From assembly GCA_037074615.1 (NCBI GenBank), contig CM073542.1:16632001-16696000 (forward strand): DNA of 64,000 nucleotides, read 5' to 3'. A program made the position numbers and the translations under genes. Below the pieces are notes generated by a model. The model was not told where the DNA came from. It searched no databases and saw nothing but the letters and a program-made list of their open reading frames with translations. This document shows, in pieces, positions 45,366 through 58,260 of the stretch (position 1 is the first letter of the stretch; every line of letters begins with the position of its first letter). Source of the stretch: Leucaena leucocephala (Eukaryota; Streptophyta; Magnoliopsida; Fabales; Fabaceae).

Positions 45366-47467
45366 TGATACTACTCAATGACAAGGCCATTAATATAATA
45401 ACATGTGCCTTAAGTGAGAAGGAGTATTTTCAAGTGTCCAGTCTAGAAATGACTAAGGATATATGGGAAGCCATGGAAGTAGCCCATGAAGGAATCTTTG
45501 GTGTTAAAGAAAGTATAGTCAATACGCTCAAAATGGAGTTTAAGCTTTTCTGAATGGCTGATAGAGAAAGCATTAGAGATATGGAAGTAAGATTTTAGCA
45601 TCTCAATAACCATCTGATAGCTCTTGGGCAATCATATAGCTCAAGAGATCAAGTACATAAGATTCTTAATGGTCTTATGAAAGAATGAAAGCCAAATGTC
45701 ATAACCATTGAAGAAGCTAAGGCGAATCTATGAGGTCTGTTACTGCTCTATTTAGAAGTCTAGCTGAATATAAGAGCAAACAAAAATATAAGAAAGAATC
45801 AAAGAAAATAGTAGAAAAGGATTTCTCTTAAAGCCCAAGAAAGTGATATTGATGATGAAGAGCTCGAACATGATGAAATGGGTATCATAGTCTAGATATT
45901 CAAGAAATTCTACATAAATTGAACAACAACAAAAATTTCAACCAAAGAAAAGTGTTTCATCATCAAAGGAGCAAAAATATTAGATTATCTACTTCGAATG
46001 CAAAAAGTTAGGCCACATCAAAGTCGAATGTCCTCAACTTTCTAAAACATAGAAAGAGAAGAAGAGAGAAAAGTTTTAGAAGAGGAGAGCATTCATTTCA
46101 TCAATCTGGCGAGAAAGCTCTTCAGAAAGTGAAGAGAGAGACAATGATAAAACAAAAAATACCTGTTTGGTGGCTCAAGAAGAAAATGATTCAGATACAG
46201 AGGAGGTAATAAATGTTAAACCTACTTATGATAAGTTACTTTCTAAATTTAATGAATTATATTCTGAGTTTATCAAATTAGCAAAAGAGTTAGTAAACTC
46301 TAAGAAGAGATTCAAAATTTAGAAGAAAAGATAAATGCAATACCTGAGGTTATATCAAAGTGTGCTAAGTGTGAGGAATCAGAGAAGAAAACTAGAGAGT
46401 TAACCAAAACTCTCATGAAATTCACTAAAGGTAGTGAAATACTCAATATTATACTTGGAAATTAGAGATATGTCCTTAATAAGTTTAGAATAAGATATGA
46501 TCCTAACTTAGACAAGTATATAGGAAAGAAAAAAATTAAGCAACAAATCATATCTATATTACTTTGGACATATTGTGCATACTTCAAATATATTTGCTCT
46601 ATGTTCATATTGTAACTACACAGGTCACTCTACTACTTATTATCACAAGAAGAACGAACCCTACTGTCATTGAAATGGGTTGCAAAAGGCACTTGTGTAC
46701 CTAAGGTAATCCAAACTAACCTAAAAGGACCCAAGAAAGTTTGTGTACCTAAAGTGAAATGATTTTATTTCAGGTTTTTCTTAAAGAATCCAAGACCAAC
46801 AAATGGTACATTGATAGTGGATGCTCTAGACATATGATTAGAGACAGAGAAAAGTTCCTCAAGCTTTATCATAAAGAAGGTGATAAAGTAAGCTTGGAGG
46901 AAATCAATTTAGGAAGATTGTTGGGATTGGAGAGGTTAGAAGCAAAGAAGAGGTGAAAGTGGAAGATGTATACTATATGGAAGGATTATGCTACAACCTC
47001 TTCAGTGTGAGTCAAACTATGGATAAAGACAATTAGATCATTTTTTATCAGAAGGATGCCTGATAGTAAGCAAAAAAGACCTTCCACTCAATAAGGAAAG
47101 CTTGAAGGCAAAACTCTATACTACAAGGGACAATAATTGTTATACCATTTCTATTAATTCAAATTCACCTGAAAACTATTTTCTTAGTAAATATAAAGAA
47201 AGTTGGTTATGGCACAAGAGATTAGCTCATGTGAATATGAATTGGTTTACCTAAAGTCAAATCTGAAACTAATATTGTTTGTGAAGCTTGTCAAAAGGGA
47301 AAACAAGTAAAGTTCTCCTTTAAATCAAAGAAGAAAGTCTCAACTAAGAGACTACTCCAATTACTCTATATGGATTTGGTTGGTTCATCAATAGTCAAAA
47401 GTTTTGGAGAAAACTTATATACTATGTGACAACGTTAGAATTGATTACAACTTCTATGTACCAAGAA
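45366..47467 (+). pseudogene. SIRE-like copia gag, protease and pre-integrase region
   Basis: Gag (45366-45720) has LNDKAINIITCALSEKEYFQ, EAMEVAHEGIFGVKESIVN and HLNNHLIALGQSY. The zinc knuckle near 45985-46035 reads YFECKKLGHIKVECP: the first zinc-binding Cys is Tyr. The retropepsin is at 46800-46845 (KWYIDSGCSRHMI) with the DSG kept. Pre-integrase residues are WHKRLAHVNMNWF and CEACQKGKQVKFSFKSKKK (47210-47340). A nested copia element begins at 47468 and the integrase catalytic core is missing on both sides. Many stops are present. Confidence 0.82.
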
Positions 47468-49248
47468 TGAGAAAGGAATTGCAAGACACACAGCGGAAAT
47501 TAATTTAAAATTTTTTCCATTCCTTGCCAGGATCTACCGTATGTGTTTAAGTCAAGTGGGAAGAAGCATTACTCTTAGTGTGCCTCAGCGACTTCCACAG
47601 CTTTTGGTCATGACGTTCACAGCTTCTTTCTGCGGCTCGTGCTCCCTTTCGATCGCAAGAAGTTGATGACTTAGGTCAGCTTCCTCTAATGGTATCCACA
47701 CGAATAGCGTTCCAACCACGAACGACATGCTAGCGTCTCTTGTCCCTCCAGGGCTTTCTCAAGAGTTCGTCCTCTCCGTCTCTATTTCGACAGTTTCTTA
47801 TCTGCAAACCCTTTGCTCAGTCCCCTTCGGCCTTTCTGTGTTCTATGTATATCCCTATGCAAAATGTAGCTCCTAATATCAGATATATAGGATGCTCTGC
47901 ATTTTTTCTACCAAATTGGATTTTAGGAGTTAATCTTATATTAATTCTGAAATTAATACAATATCATATATTGTATAATTTGATAAGAAACTAATTAAAT
48001 AAATAATATTAAATCCGTCCTACAGATTTAATTCACCTATTTATTTAACTTAAAATAAAGCTAAGACTGAACTGTATTTGATTTATTCTCAAAAATCAAA
48101 TTTGAGATATCATATCAATTTGAATTTCAAATTTAAATGTGATAGAGATTTAATTTATTCTTATAAATTAAGTCTTATAAATATCTCTTATATGAGATAT
48201 CCTATCAATTTGATTTTCAAATTCAAACGTGATAAAGATTTAATTTGTCCTTATAAATTAAATCTCATATATCTCATATATATAATGTATATATACGAAT
48301 TTATATATATATACAAATATAAATATAAATATATATATATACATCTATCCTGGATCATTCATTGAATCTGGACACGTCTTAGATTCAATGAATCTGGACA
48401 TCATAGCTCGTGTTGGGCTATTTTGTGTGCGACCCTGTAGGCCCATATGAAGTTGGCAGTGGGCCATTTGTTATACTATCCCACAAGTCGCAAGCGGTTT
48501 CTAGCAAGACATAACGACTACCCAAATCATATGAGGATCGTTAAACGATGTAACCTTTTATACAACCATATCATGTCCCTTCTATCACGCGATATTTTGG
48601 TCATGGTTGAGGCATGGATAATATCATCCTCCTATTCCTGACCGTTACTTTCTCGATCCCTGAGTAGTCTGACTATAGAAATGGAACTACTTTTCCATTA
48701 CAGTATGACCATACATTTCTCAGACTCACTCATCGAGGGGCCCAGTAATATCTCTCTACGAATGTGAGGGACAAATTCCATCTTGACCATTCACATTCCT
48801 CCGCATGAAAAACCACTAAGCCCAAACATAGTCTTTATGATCACTCGGTCAAAAGTGACTTTTGACTAGGTCAAAGCTGAGCTTTTGTCATGTAGGAATC
48901 CATGATGATCTTAGGTCAAAGGGCATATTGACATGGTTTGTATATGAGAGAAGCTTATGATGTTACCCATGCAGTTCTCTCATAGCGGGTCAGTCTAACA
49001 CCTTGTACTCTTACATGTGCCTATGACTTTGATTTATATCTCTATACATCTTCAAAGTCATACTGGTCTTATTTCATCTGTGCTCCCGCATAGATGACCG
49101 ATCAGGGACATTTAGGATAAGATTATGAATTATCCAAGGATGTTCATCACAATAAACATGCAAATAATATGATAACACAATTAATAAATTCATAAATCAA
49201 TAATGTTCATAAGACAATGATTGGCCCCGTAGGGCACGATTTCCAACA
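47468..49248 (-). repeat. 3' LTR of nested copia
   Basis: The plus strand runs TGAGAAAGGAATTG to GATTTCCAACA. It contains an internal duplication of about 90 bp (48100-48190 and 48193-48275), each copy with GAGATATC-TATCAATTTGA and AGATTTAATTT. It also has AT dinucleotide runs at 48270-48345, and the stretch GGGCTATTTTGTGTGCGACC shared with the other LTR. Confidence 0.92.
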
Positions 49249-49259
49249 ACCTCCCACTT
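49249..49259 (-). other. polypurine tract of nested copia
   Basis: The minus strand reads AAGTGGGAGGT directly before the LTR start TGTTGGAAATCG. This is the expected plus-strand DNA priming site next to the 3' LTR. Confidence 0.85.
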
Positions 49260-49262
49260 GTA

Positions 49263-52200
49263 CTAGGTACAATAATTAATTTGACTAATTCCCATTGACC
49301 TAACATGACGCTCATGCTTTGCCTGCACAAGCAACTTTATTAGAGGATTAGCAACATTATCTTCTCCTGCTACTTTGCATATTTTTATAGCACCTCTATC
49401 GTTGATTTCTCTGATGAGATGAAATCGCCTGAGTATATGCTTGGTCCTTTGATATGACCTAGGCTCTTTGGCCTGTGCAATGGCACCGCTATTGTCACAG
49501 AGCAAAGTTATTGGATCTGAGATGGTAGGTATCACCCTTAGTTCCGTGAAGAACTTCCTGATCTAAACAGCTTCCTTAGCTGTATCAGATACTGCTATAT
49601 ACTCAGCTTTCATTGCAAAATCTGCTACAGTGCCCTGCTTAGAGCTCTTCCAGCTTACTGCTCCATTATTGAGGAGGAATATATATCCAGACTGCGATTT
49701 TTGGTCATCCTAGTCAGTTTGGAAACTTGCATCTGTGTAACCAGTTACACAGAGTTCATTATCCAATCCACTATAGACCAAGAATAAGTCCTTAGTCCTT
49801 CTTAAGTAATTAAGGATATTCTTGATAGCAGTCCAATGGCCCTCACCAGGGTCCTGTTAATATCTGTTAGTCATACTCAAGGCAAACGAGACATCCGGTC
49901 GAGTACATAATATGGCGTACATGATAGATCCTATGGCCGAGGCATATGGAGCTTTACTCATGTGACCTCACTGATCAGATGTGTTAGAACACAGATCTTT
50001 GCTGAGGTGAATACCATGAGACATGGGAATGAAACTCCTCTCGTGCATACTAAACTTATGCAGTATTTTGTCTATGTATGTACTCTGACTGAGTCCTAGA
50101 AGTCTTTTAGATCTATCTCTATAGATTCTGATTCCCAGGATGTAGGTGGCTTCACCCAAGTCTTTCATCGAGAAAGATTTTCCTAACCAAGACTTGACAA
50201 TCTGCAAGGTAGGAATGTCATTCCCAATAAGTAGGATGTCATCGACATAAAGTACCAAAAACACAACTGTGCTCCCACTAACCTTCTTATACACACAAGG
50301 TTCATCAATGTTTTGAAGAAATCTAAACTCTTTGACTACTTCATCAAAATAATGATTCCAACTCCGGGAGGCTTGCTTCAGTCCATAAATAGACCTTTGA
50401 AGCTTGCACACTTTACCAGAGTCCTCAGAACGCACAAACCCTTCAGGTTATGTCATGTACACATCCTCAAGGAGCTTTCCATTAGGGAAGGCTGTCTTGA
50501 CGTCCATCTGCCATATTTCATAGTCATAATATGCTGCTATGGCAAAGAGGATTCTGATTGACTTGGCCATTGCAACTGGGGAAAAGGTCTCATCATAGTC
50601 CACACCATGAGTTTGAGTAAATCCTTTTGCAACCAGTCGTGCCTTGAAGACATTTATATTGCCATCCATGCCAGTTTTCTCCTTAAAAACCCACTTGCAC
50701 CCGACAGTTTTTACACCTTCAGGTGGGTCGACTAAGGTCTAAACCTTATTATCGTACATGGATTGCATCTCAGACTTCATGGCATTAAGCCATTTTTCAG
50801 AGTTTAGTCCCACTATAGCTTCTCGATAGGTAGTCGGCTCATTATGCTCAATGAGCAACACATCACGACTATCAAAAATTAGAAATCCATATCTCTGAGG
50901 CTGAAGTCATGTCCTATTAGATTTTCATAGACCTTGCGTGACTTGAGGAGTCTCAACAACTTGTTGTGAATCTTCTCTATTTTCTATCTGCAGTTCTATG
51001 GTGTCTTGTGGCTCTCGAACTTCTTTGAGGTGTACCTTACTCCCACTGGTTCTTTTAGAGATAAATTCTCATTCGAGAAAGATACCATTTCTGATAATAA
51101 ATACTTTGTTATCAGCAGGGTTGTAGACGTAATATCCCTTGGTTTCCTTAGGATATCCCATAAAAAGGCACCTTGAGGATTTGGGTGCTAATTTGTCTGA
51201 GGCTTGTTGCTTAACATAGACCTCACATCCCCAAATCTTGAGGAAAGACAAACTAGGCATCCTCCCAGTCTATATCTCATACGGAGTCTTTTCAATTGCC
51301 TTAGATAGAACACAATTGAGTATGAACGCAGCTGTCTCTAGGGCATGGCCCCAAAAGGAGGGCGGAAGATCTATTTGACTCATCATGGATCGAACCATAT
51401 CTAATAGTGTTTGATTCATCTATTCAGAAACACCATTCCATTGTGGTGTCCCTGGAGGAGTCAATTGTGAGACTATCCCACAACTCCTAAGATGATCTAT
51501 GAACTCTTGGCTCAAATATTCACCACCCCGATCAGATTGAAGGGCTTTAATTGTTTTGCCAAGCTGGTTTTGTACTTCATTTTGAAATATTTTAAACTAT
51601 TCAAAAGATTCAGATTTATGTTTCATCAGATAGATATACCCATATCTGCTAAAATCATCTATGAATGTGATAAAGTACGAATAACCTCCTCTGGCATTTG
51701 TGTTCATCGGTCCACACACATCTGTATGTATGAGGCCCAATAAATCAGTGGCCCTCTCACTGTGCCGAGTGAAAGGTGACTTTGTCATCTTTTCTAACAA
51801 GCAAGACTCGCAAGTGTCATATGATTCAAAATTAAATGAGTTTAGAAATCTATCTTGATGGAGTTTAGAAATGCGTTTCTCATTTATGTGGCCCAGATGA
51901 CAGTGCTAGAGGTATGTGGGATTCAAATCGTTTGGTTTGACCCTTTTGGCGGTTATGTTATAGATATTTCCATGATTAGGTTGTTCCAAATTTAATATGT
52001 AATGATCAACATGCAAATCACCATGAGCATAGAAAACATCATTACGATAAATAAACATCTACTATTCCCAGCAATGGAAGTGAAACCTTCCTTATCCAAA
52101 TAAGAAAGTGAAACAATGTTACTACTTAAAGCAGGAACATAATAGCAATTGTACAAAACTAACAAAAGCCCAGTGGGCAGAACTAATTCATAATTGCCTA

Positions 52201-52420
52201 TAGCTAATGCAGCAACCCTTGCTCTGTTTCCAACTCGTAGGTCAACCTCGCCCTTTTTCAGCTTCCTACTGTCCTTTAGTCCCTGCACATTTGTACAAAT
52301 GTGAGAACCATATGCAGTATCTAATAACCATAAGGTGGAAGTAGAAAGATGAATGTCTATAACATAAATACTTGAAGCGATAGCCCCGTTATCCTTCTTG
52401 TTCTTTTTCAGATCTTCGAG
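49263..52420 (-). pseudogene. copia pol: protease, integrase, reverse transcriptase, RNase H
   Basis: In order on the minus strand: protease WLLDTAYGSHICTN (about 52340-52300), where the family DTG is DTA, so the active site is damaged; pre-integrase; integrase (51800-51597, ERATDLLGLIHTDVCGPM then GYSYFITFIDDFSRYGYIY; C-terminal part 51260-51069, LKIWGCEVYVKQ). RT has VAKGFTQTHGVDYDETFSPV, IWQMDVKTAFPNGKLLEDVY (50669-50448), IYGLKQASRSWN, VLYVDDILLIGND (catalytic YVDD intact) and MKDLGEATYILGI (50435-49968). RNase H is near 49535-49263 (ITLLCDNSGAIAQAKEPRSY). Stops, e.g. after YMT and DQ, interrupt it. Confidence 0.92.
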
Positions 52421-52429
52421 GTAGAGTTT

Positions 52430-53239
52430 GCAATTCCTCTTCTAATGACCAGGTTCATTGCAAAAGAAGCAGACTCCTTCCTTCGGAGGCTTTGCCTTCT
52501 TTGGTGCAGGCTTGGTTTCGGGCTTGCCTAACTCTTTGGTCTTACCTGATGAGCCATGACCCTTCCCCTTGCCTTTACCTTTCTTTTTCATACCCTTTCC
52601 TTTCTGAACCATCAAAACACTACTGGGATTCTTCTTAAGACGCGGTTTAGCAGTTTTAAGCATCCCATGCAGTTCAAAAATAGATTTCTTCATGTTGTTC
52701 ATGTTGTAGTTCATGACAAACTGGTCATAACTTTCGGGGAGTGAGTTCAAGATCAAATTCGTAGCTAACTCCTAGCTTATGGGAAATCCAAGCCTTTCAA
52801 GGTGATCAATGTACCCCTTCATCTTTAAGACATGAGTACTGACTGATGCACCTTCAGCCATCTTGCAGGAATATAAGGCCTTAGTGGTCTCATACCTCTC
52901 TTACCTTGCTTGTTGCTGGAACATTTCCTTGAGATGCACAATCATCTCATAAGCCTCCATATATTTCAGATCTCTTTGGAGCTCCGAAACCATAGTGGCT
53001 AGCATCAAGCATCCCACATCGACAGAGTCTTCCTTATGCTTCGTGTAAGCATCTCTCTGAGCTCTAGGAGCAATGGCCGCTGGCTCCTCAGGAATGGGTT
53101 GATCTATGACATGCGCCTTTCTTTCCTGCTTGAGAACAATTCTCAAGTTCTTAAACCAGTCAAGAAAGTTTGTCCCATTGAGTTTTTCCTTCTCAAGGAC
53201 AGATCGCAGTGATAATGTAGCAGTATTACTAGTCGTCAT
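52430..53239 (-). pseudogene. copia gag with zinc knuckle
   Basis: From ATG 53239: MTTSNTATLSLRSVLEKEKL then NGTNFLDWFKNLRIVLKQE, the Gag N-terminus of this copia group. The second part (52756-52442) has MILNSLPESYDQFVMNYNMN, a Lys/Gly-rich basic stretch (KGKGMKKKGKGKGKG) and CFFCNEPGH, whose knuckle is cut by a stop just after the His before KRNC. Stops between 52900 and 52757 split the frame. Confidence 0.88.
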
Positions 53240-54310
53240 GATTCTACAATTAAAATATGCAATTTAATTAGTAATCTCCTACTAAATAAACAACCCTCAA
53301 TGCAATAGTTAGTGGGCTAAGATCCATATTTGGCTCAAACTTAAGTTCGCTTTGGCAGGATGCTTAAATTAAGTTATTTAGGTAGGTAACACCTTTACCA
53401 ATTACATCAAATGTAACTCTTAGATGTTCATGGGATCCTATCATCATATGATCTGGCATGTTTTTAATCCCATCTAATGCCTTGAGACCCAAAACTGTTT
53501 TGTTAATCTCAATTAAGTCAAACAATAATAAACATGTGAGAGTAGCACCATTACTCTTGCTTATCTCCCCAAGATAACTCAAAAGCACCCACTTTGGTAG
53601 AGTCGACAATTGAGCAATCGAGGTTTTGACAAGTGTTGATAAATTGATGGCATTATGACTTAAGATTTCATTTAGCGGGCTTAATTTAACTATCTAGTTT
53701 ATGAGAATGCATATTTCTCAGTTTGTATCTCATACAAGTAATATGCATGTGCTGATATAATCATAAGATGTATAATTTAAATGTGATACAATATGGCTCA
53801 CCTATCCTAAGTCCACTCAAGCCAATGAGAGGAGCTCTATAGTAAGAAAAGAGAAATTACATATAGAAACCTCTTTTAGCATTCGAGGGGAGTGAGATGA
53901 GAAGAGAAGGTACATTGAGAGTATATATATAGGACTCAGGCCGTATTTAAAGAAATTACAACACTTGCAATCTAGAGCCATATTGTTCACCATACCCAAG
54001 CATTCAAGAATCAACATTCAGATTTAATGGCAAGGCAATTGATGTTTTAAATCTAAAACATTCATAAAATAACATATGTTACGGTTATGTTGCGCTACGA
54101 ACAGGTAGCCACGCGGTCCCACTAGCTGGTTAATTGATCAAATCAAAGCGTATCACCACCAATTTCAATTCCCTTTTAGATTCCTTTTATGTCATACATA
54201 ATATGGATCCCTTATATGTCACACATAAAATGCATATTATATGATCGGATACGACTAACACATATCATATGAATCAACAATCAAGCCTAATTTAAACACA
54301 AAACGGCATG
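53240..54310 (-). other. leader of nested copia element
   Basis: This is the 1-kb untranslated region between primer site and gag ATG. An 81-codon minus-strand frame at 53609-53364 shows no domain I recognise and I do not call it a gene. Confidence 0.6.
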
Positions 54311-54322
54311 GCTCTGATACCA
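54311..54322 (-). other. primer binding site of nested copia
   Basis: Plus strand GCTCTGATACCA is the complement of TGGTATCAGAGC, one base from the 5' LTR edge at 54324. It matches the initiator tRNA-Met 3' end. Confidence 0.92.
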
Positions 54323-54323
54323 C

Positions 54324-56100
54324 TGAAAGAAATTGGAAGACACGTAGCAGAAATTAATTTAAATTTTTTTCCATTCCTTGCCAGGATCTACCGTATGTGT
54401 TTAAGTTAAGTGGGAAGAAACATTACCCTTAGTGTGCCTCAGCGACTTCCACAGCTTTTGGTCACGATGTTCACAGCTTCTTTCCACGGCTCGTGCTCCC
54501 TTTCGATCGCAAGAAGTCAATAACTCAGGTCAGCTTCCTCTACTGGTATCCACACGAACAGCGTTCTAACCACGAACAACGTGCTAGCGTCTCTTGTCCC
54601 TCCAGGGCTTTGTCAAGAGTTCGTCCTCTCTGTCTCTATTTTGACAATTTTTTATCTGTAAACCCTTTACTCAGTCCCCTTCGGCCTTTCTATATTCTAT
54701 GTATATCTCTATGCAAAACGTAGCTCCTAATATCAGATATATAGGATGCTCTGCATTTTTTTCTATCGAATTGGATTTTAGGAGTTAATCGTATATTAAT
54801 TCCGAAATTAATACAATATCATATATTGTATAATTTGATAAGAAACTAATTAAATAAATAATATTAAATCCATCCCACTGATTTAATTCACCTATTTATT
54901 TAACTTAAAATAAAGCTAAGACTGAACTGTATTTGATTTATTCTCATAAATCAAATTTGAGATATCATATCAATTTGAATTTCAAATTCAAATGTGATAG
55001 AGATTTAATTTATCCTTATAAATTAAATTTTATAAATATCTCTTATATGAGATATCCTATCAATTTGAATTTCAAATTCAAACGTGATAGAGATTTAATT
55101 TATCCTTATAAATTAAATCTCATATATCTCTTATATATAATGTATATATACGAATTTATATTTATACGAATATAAATATAAATAAATATATATACATCTA
55201 TCCTGGATCATTCATTGAATTTGGACATGTCTTATATTCAATGAATCTGGACATCATAGCTCGTGTTGGGCTATTTTGTGTGCGACCCTGTAGGCTCATA
55301 TGAAGTTGGCAGTGGGCCATTTGTTATACTAGCCCACAAGTCACAAGCGGTCTCTAGCAAGACATAACGACTACCCAAATCATATGAGGATCGTTAAACG
55401 ATGTAACCTTTTATACAACCATATCATGTCCCTTCTGTCACGCAATATTTTGGTCATGGTTGAGGCATGGATAATGTCATCCTCCTATTCCTGACCGTTA
55501 CTTTCTCGATCCCTAAGTAGACTGACTATAGAAATGGAACTACCTTTCCATTACAGTATGGCCATACATTTCTCAGACTCACTCATCGAGAGGCCCAGTA
55601 ATATCTCTCTACGAATGTGAGGGACAAATTCCATCTTGACCATTCACATTCCTCCGCATGAAAAACCACTAAGCCTGAACATAGTCTTTATGATCACTCG
55701 ATCAAAAGTGACTTCTGACTAGGTCAAAGCTGAGCATTTGTCATGTAGGAATCCATGATGATCTCAGGTCAAAGGGCATATTGACATGGTTTGTATATGA
55801 GAGAAGCTTATGACGTTACTCATGCAGTTCTCTCATAGTGGGTTGGTCCAACACCTTGTACTCTTACATGTGCCTATGACTTTGATTTATATCTCTATAC
55901 ATCTTCAAACTCATACTGGTCTTATTTCATCTATGCTCCTGCATAGATGACCGACCAGGGACATTTAGGATAAGATCATGAATTATCCAAAGATGTTCAT
56001 CACAATAAACATGCAAATAATATGATAACACAATTAATAAATTCATAAATTAATAATGTTCATAAGACAATGATTGGCCCCTAGGGCACGATTTCTAACA
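54324..56100 (-). repeat. 5' LTR of nested copia
   Basis: It runs TGAAAGAAATTGGAAG to CACGATTTCTAACA and is collinear with 47468-49248 throughout, including the internal duplication of about 90 bp (54955-55130). Transcription would run leftward into the gag at 53239. Confidence 0.93.
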
Positions 56101-58260
56101 GAATACCACAACAAAATAGAGTTGTTGAAAATAAAAATAGAGTCCTCACTGAGATGGCTAGAGCAATGTTTAATAATAAGGGTATCTCACAAGTTTTTTG
56201 GGCTGAGGCTATGAACACAACATGTTACATATCTAATTGAGCTTACATCATGCCACTTCTTAACAAGATACTATATGAGCTCTACAAAGGATGTAAGCCT
56301 AATCTTACTAGCTAATGATCTTCTGGAACAAATGTTTCATCCATAACAACAAAGAAAATTTGAGTAAATTCAATCCTAAATCTGATGAGGGTATTTTTCT
56401 TAGCTATTATAATCGTAGTAAAGCATATAGACTTTTTAATAAAAGAATATTTATGATAGAAGAGTTTATACATATAGTGTTTTATAAAATAGAGCCAATT
56501 TTAAAGCCTCTAGATGATAAAGCTGAGATAATACAGGGTCTTGAAATACTAAAATTGAATAAAGAAAAAGAATGTATAGTTGATCAACTTAGCAATCAAC
56601 CTAATGAGTCAGAAAAAGATCCACCTAGAGCCTTGAGACATAATAGAAATCATCCTTTAGACTAGGTTATTGGTGAAGGTGATGAAAGAGTAAGAACCCA
56701 GAGATAAGTGTTTAATGAAGTGTATTTCTCTGAATTTATTTCTAACATTGAACCCACCAATATAGATGAAGCACTATAAGATGATTTCTGGATAGTTGCT
56801 ATGCAGGAAGAGCTAAATCAATTTAAATAGAGCAAGTTTAGGACCTGGTACCTAGACCCAATGATTATCCAGTCATTGGAACTAAATAGGTATTCAATAA
56901 TAAACTTGATAAATCTGCTATAATAATTAGAAATAAGGATAGATTAGTTGCAAAAGTTTATAATCAAGAAGAAGGTATTGATTATAAGGAAACCTATACT
57001 CCAGTGGCAAGATTGGAAGCCATATGAGTACTCTTAGCCTTTGATTGCATTAAAGATTTTAAACTCTATCAATGGATGTCAAAAGTACTTTTCTTAATGG
57101 GTATATAATGGAAGAGGTCTACGTAGACCAACTTCTAGGTTTTTAAGATAATCATTTTCCAAACCATGTTTACAAACTTAAGAAATCATTATATGGGTTA
57201 AAGTAAGTTCCTAGAGCTTGGTATGTTCATCTCAAAAAGTTCTTAATAGAGAAAGGCTTTGAAAGAGGAAAAGTAGATAATACTTTTTTTATTAAAAGAA
57301 ACAAGTATGGCCTTTTAGTAGTTCAAATTTATGTTGATTATATTATCTTCAGTGCTACTAATGAGGATCTTTGTCAATAATTTGTTAAGATAATGTAGGG
57401 AGAGCTTGAAATGTCTATGATGGGAGAATTAAACTTCTTTCTTGAACTTAAAATCAAAAGATGAAAGAATGGCATCTTCATCTCACAAACAAAGTACTTA
57501 AAAGAGCTCCTGAAAAAGTTTGAATTGGATCAAGCCAAAAGTGTCTCAACACCTATGAGTACAAGTGCAATATTAGATAAGGATGAGAAGGAAAAGATTT
57601 CAACATTACAAAATATCGTAGAATGATTATATCTCTTTTATACCTCACCACAAGCAGACTAGACATACAATTCAGTGTGAAGATGTGTGCAAGATATCAA
57701 GATGATCCAAAGGAATCTCATGCTGAAGCTGTAAAGAGAATATTTAGATATCTTGTGGGAACCATTAACCTTAGGATATGGTTTCCCAAAGGAGAACATA
57801 ATACTTGGTAGCATACTCAGACTCTGACCATAGAGGACATAAAATAGATAGAAAGAATACTAGTGGACAATGTGAATTCCCTGGTGATTGTCTAGTCTTA
57901 TGGTTAAGTAAAAAGCAAAACAAGGTCGCTATATCATTAACATAAGTTGAGTATATAGCTGTTGGGAGTTGTTGTGCACAAGTACTATGGCTTAAAAAAC
58001 AACTTCAAGATCTAGGAATATATTTGAACAAGATTCCAATTCTATGTAATAAGCAGTTTGTTAAAGAGTCTCGTACTTTATTCTTGGACAAAGCACATTG
58101 ATATCATACACCATTTTATAAGAGATCATGTGCAGAAGAAAGATATAAAAGTTGAATTCATCCTAACTCATCTTCAACTAGTAGATATATTTACCAAACC
58201 ACTTACTTAGGATTAATTCAACTACATCAGGAGAAAATTAGGAATGGTAAATCCTAATGA
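56101..58260 (+). pseudogene. SIRE-like copia pol, second half: integrase C-terminus, RT, RNase H
   Basis: This resumes the element interrupted at 47468. RIPQQNRVVENKNRVLTEMA (56104) is the end of the integrase core. It is followed by CFIHNNKENLSKFNPKSDEG and FNKRIFMIEEFIHIVF (56315-56480). RT fragments: VAKVYNQEEGIDYKETYTPV (56945-57005), MEEVYVDQ, YGLK, a YVDY box (57330; family YVDD, second Asp changed to Tyr) and MMGELNFFLELKI. RNase H: YLTTSRLDIQFSVKMCARYQ (57645), then AVGSCCAQVLWLKKQLQDLG, ADIFTKPLT-like VDIFTKPLT and LGMVNPNEL (58230-58265). There are many stops. Confidence 0.88.

Larger units (their letters stand above)
47468..56100 (-). mobile_element. nested copia LTR retrotransposon with both LTRs (8.6 kb)
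   Basis: Two direct LTRs (47468-49248 and 54324-56100) bound gag and pol on the minus strand, with a primer site at 54311-54322 and a polypurine tract at 49249-49259. Both LTRs start TG and end CA. They differ at about 4 of 100 bases in the stretch around 48355/55203, so the insertion is moderately young. Flanking bases (AAGAA left, GAATA right) do not form a clean 5-bp duplication. It splits the integrase of the SIRE-like element. All internal frames carry stops, so it cannot move by itself. Confidence 0.92.

Noticed and set aside
48078..48365. 95-codon frame with repeated RYHINLNFKFK-like segments, also at 54933
   Set aside because: It is the chance translation of the duplicated LTR module and appears in both LTRs.
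53364..53609. 81-codon minus-strand frame in the copia leader
   Set aside because: No domain match; many copia leaders contain chance frames of this size.
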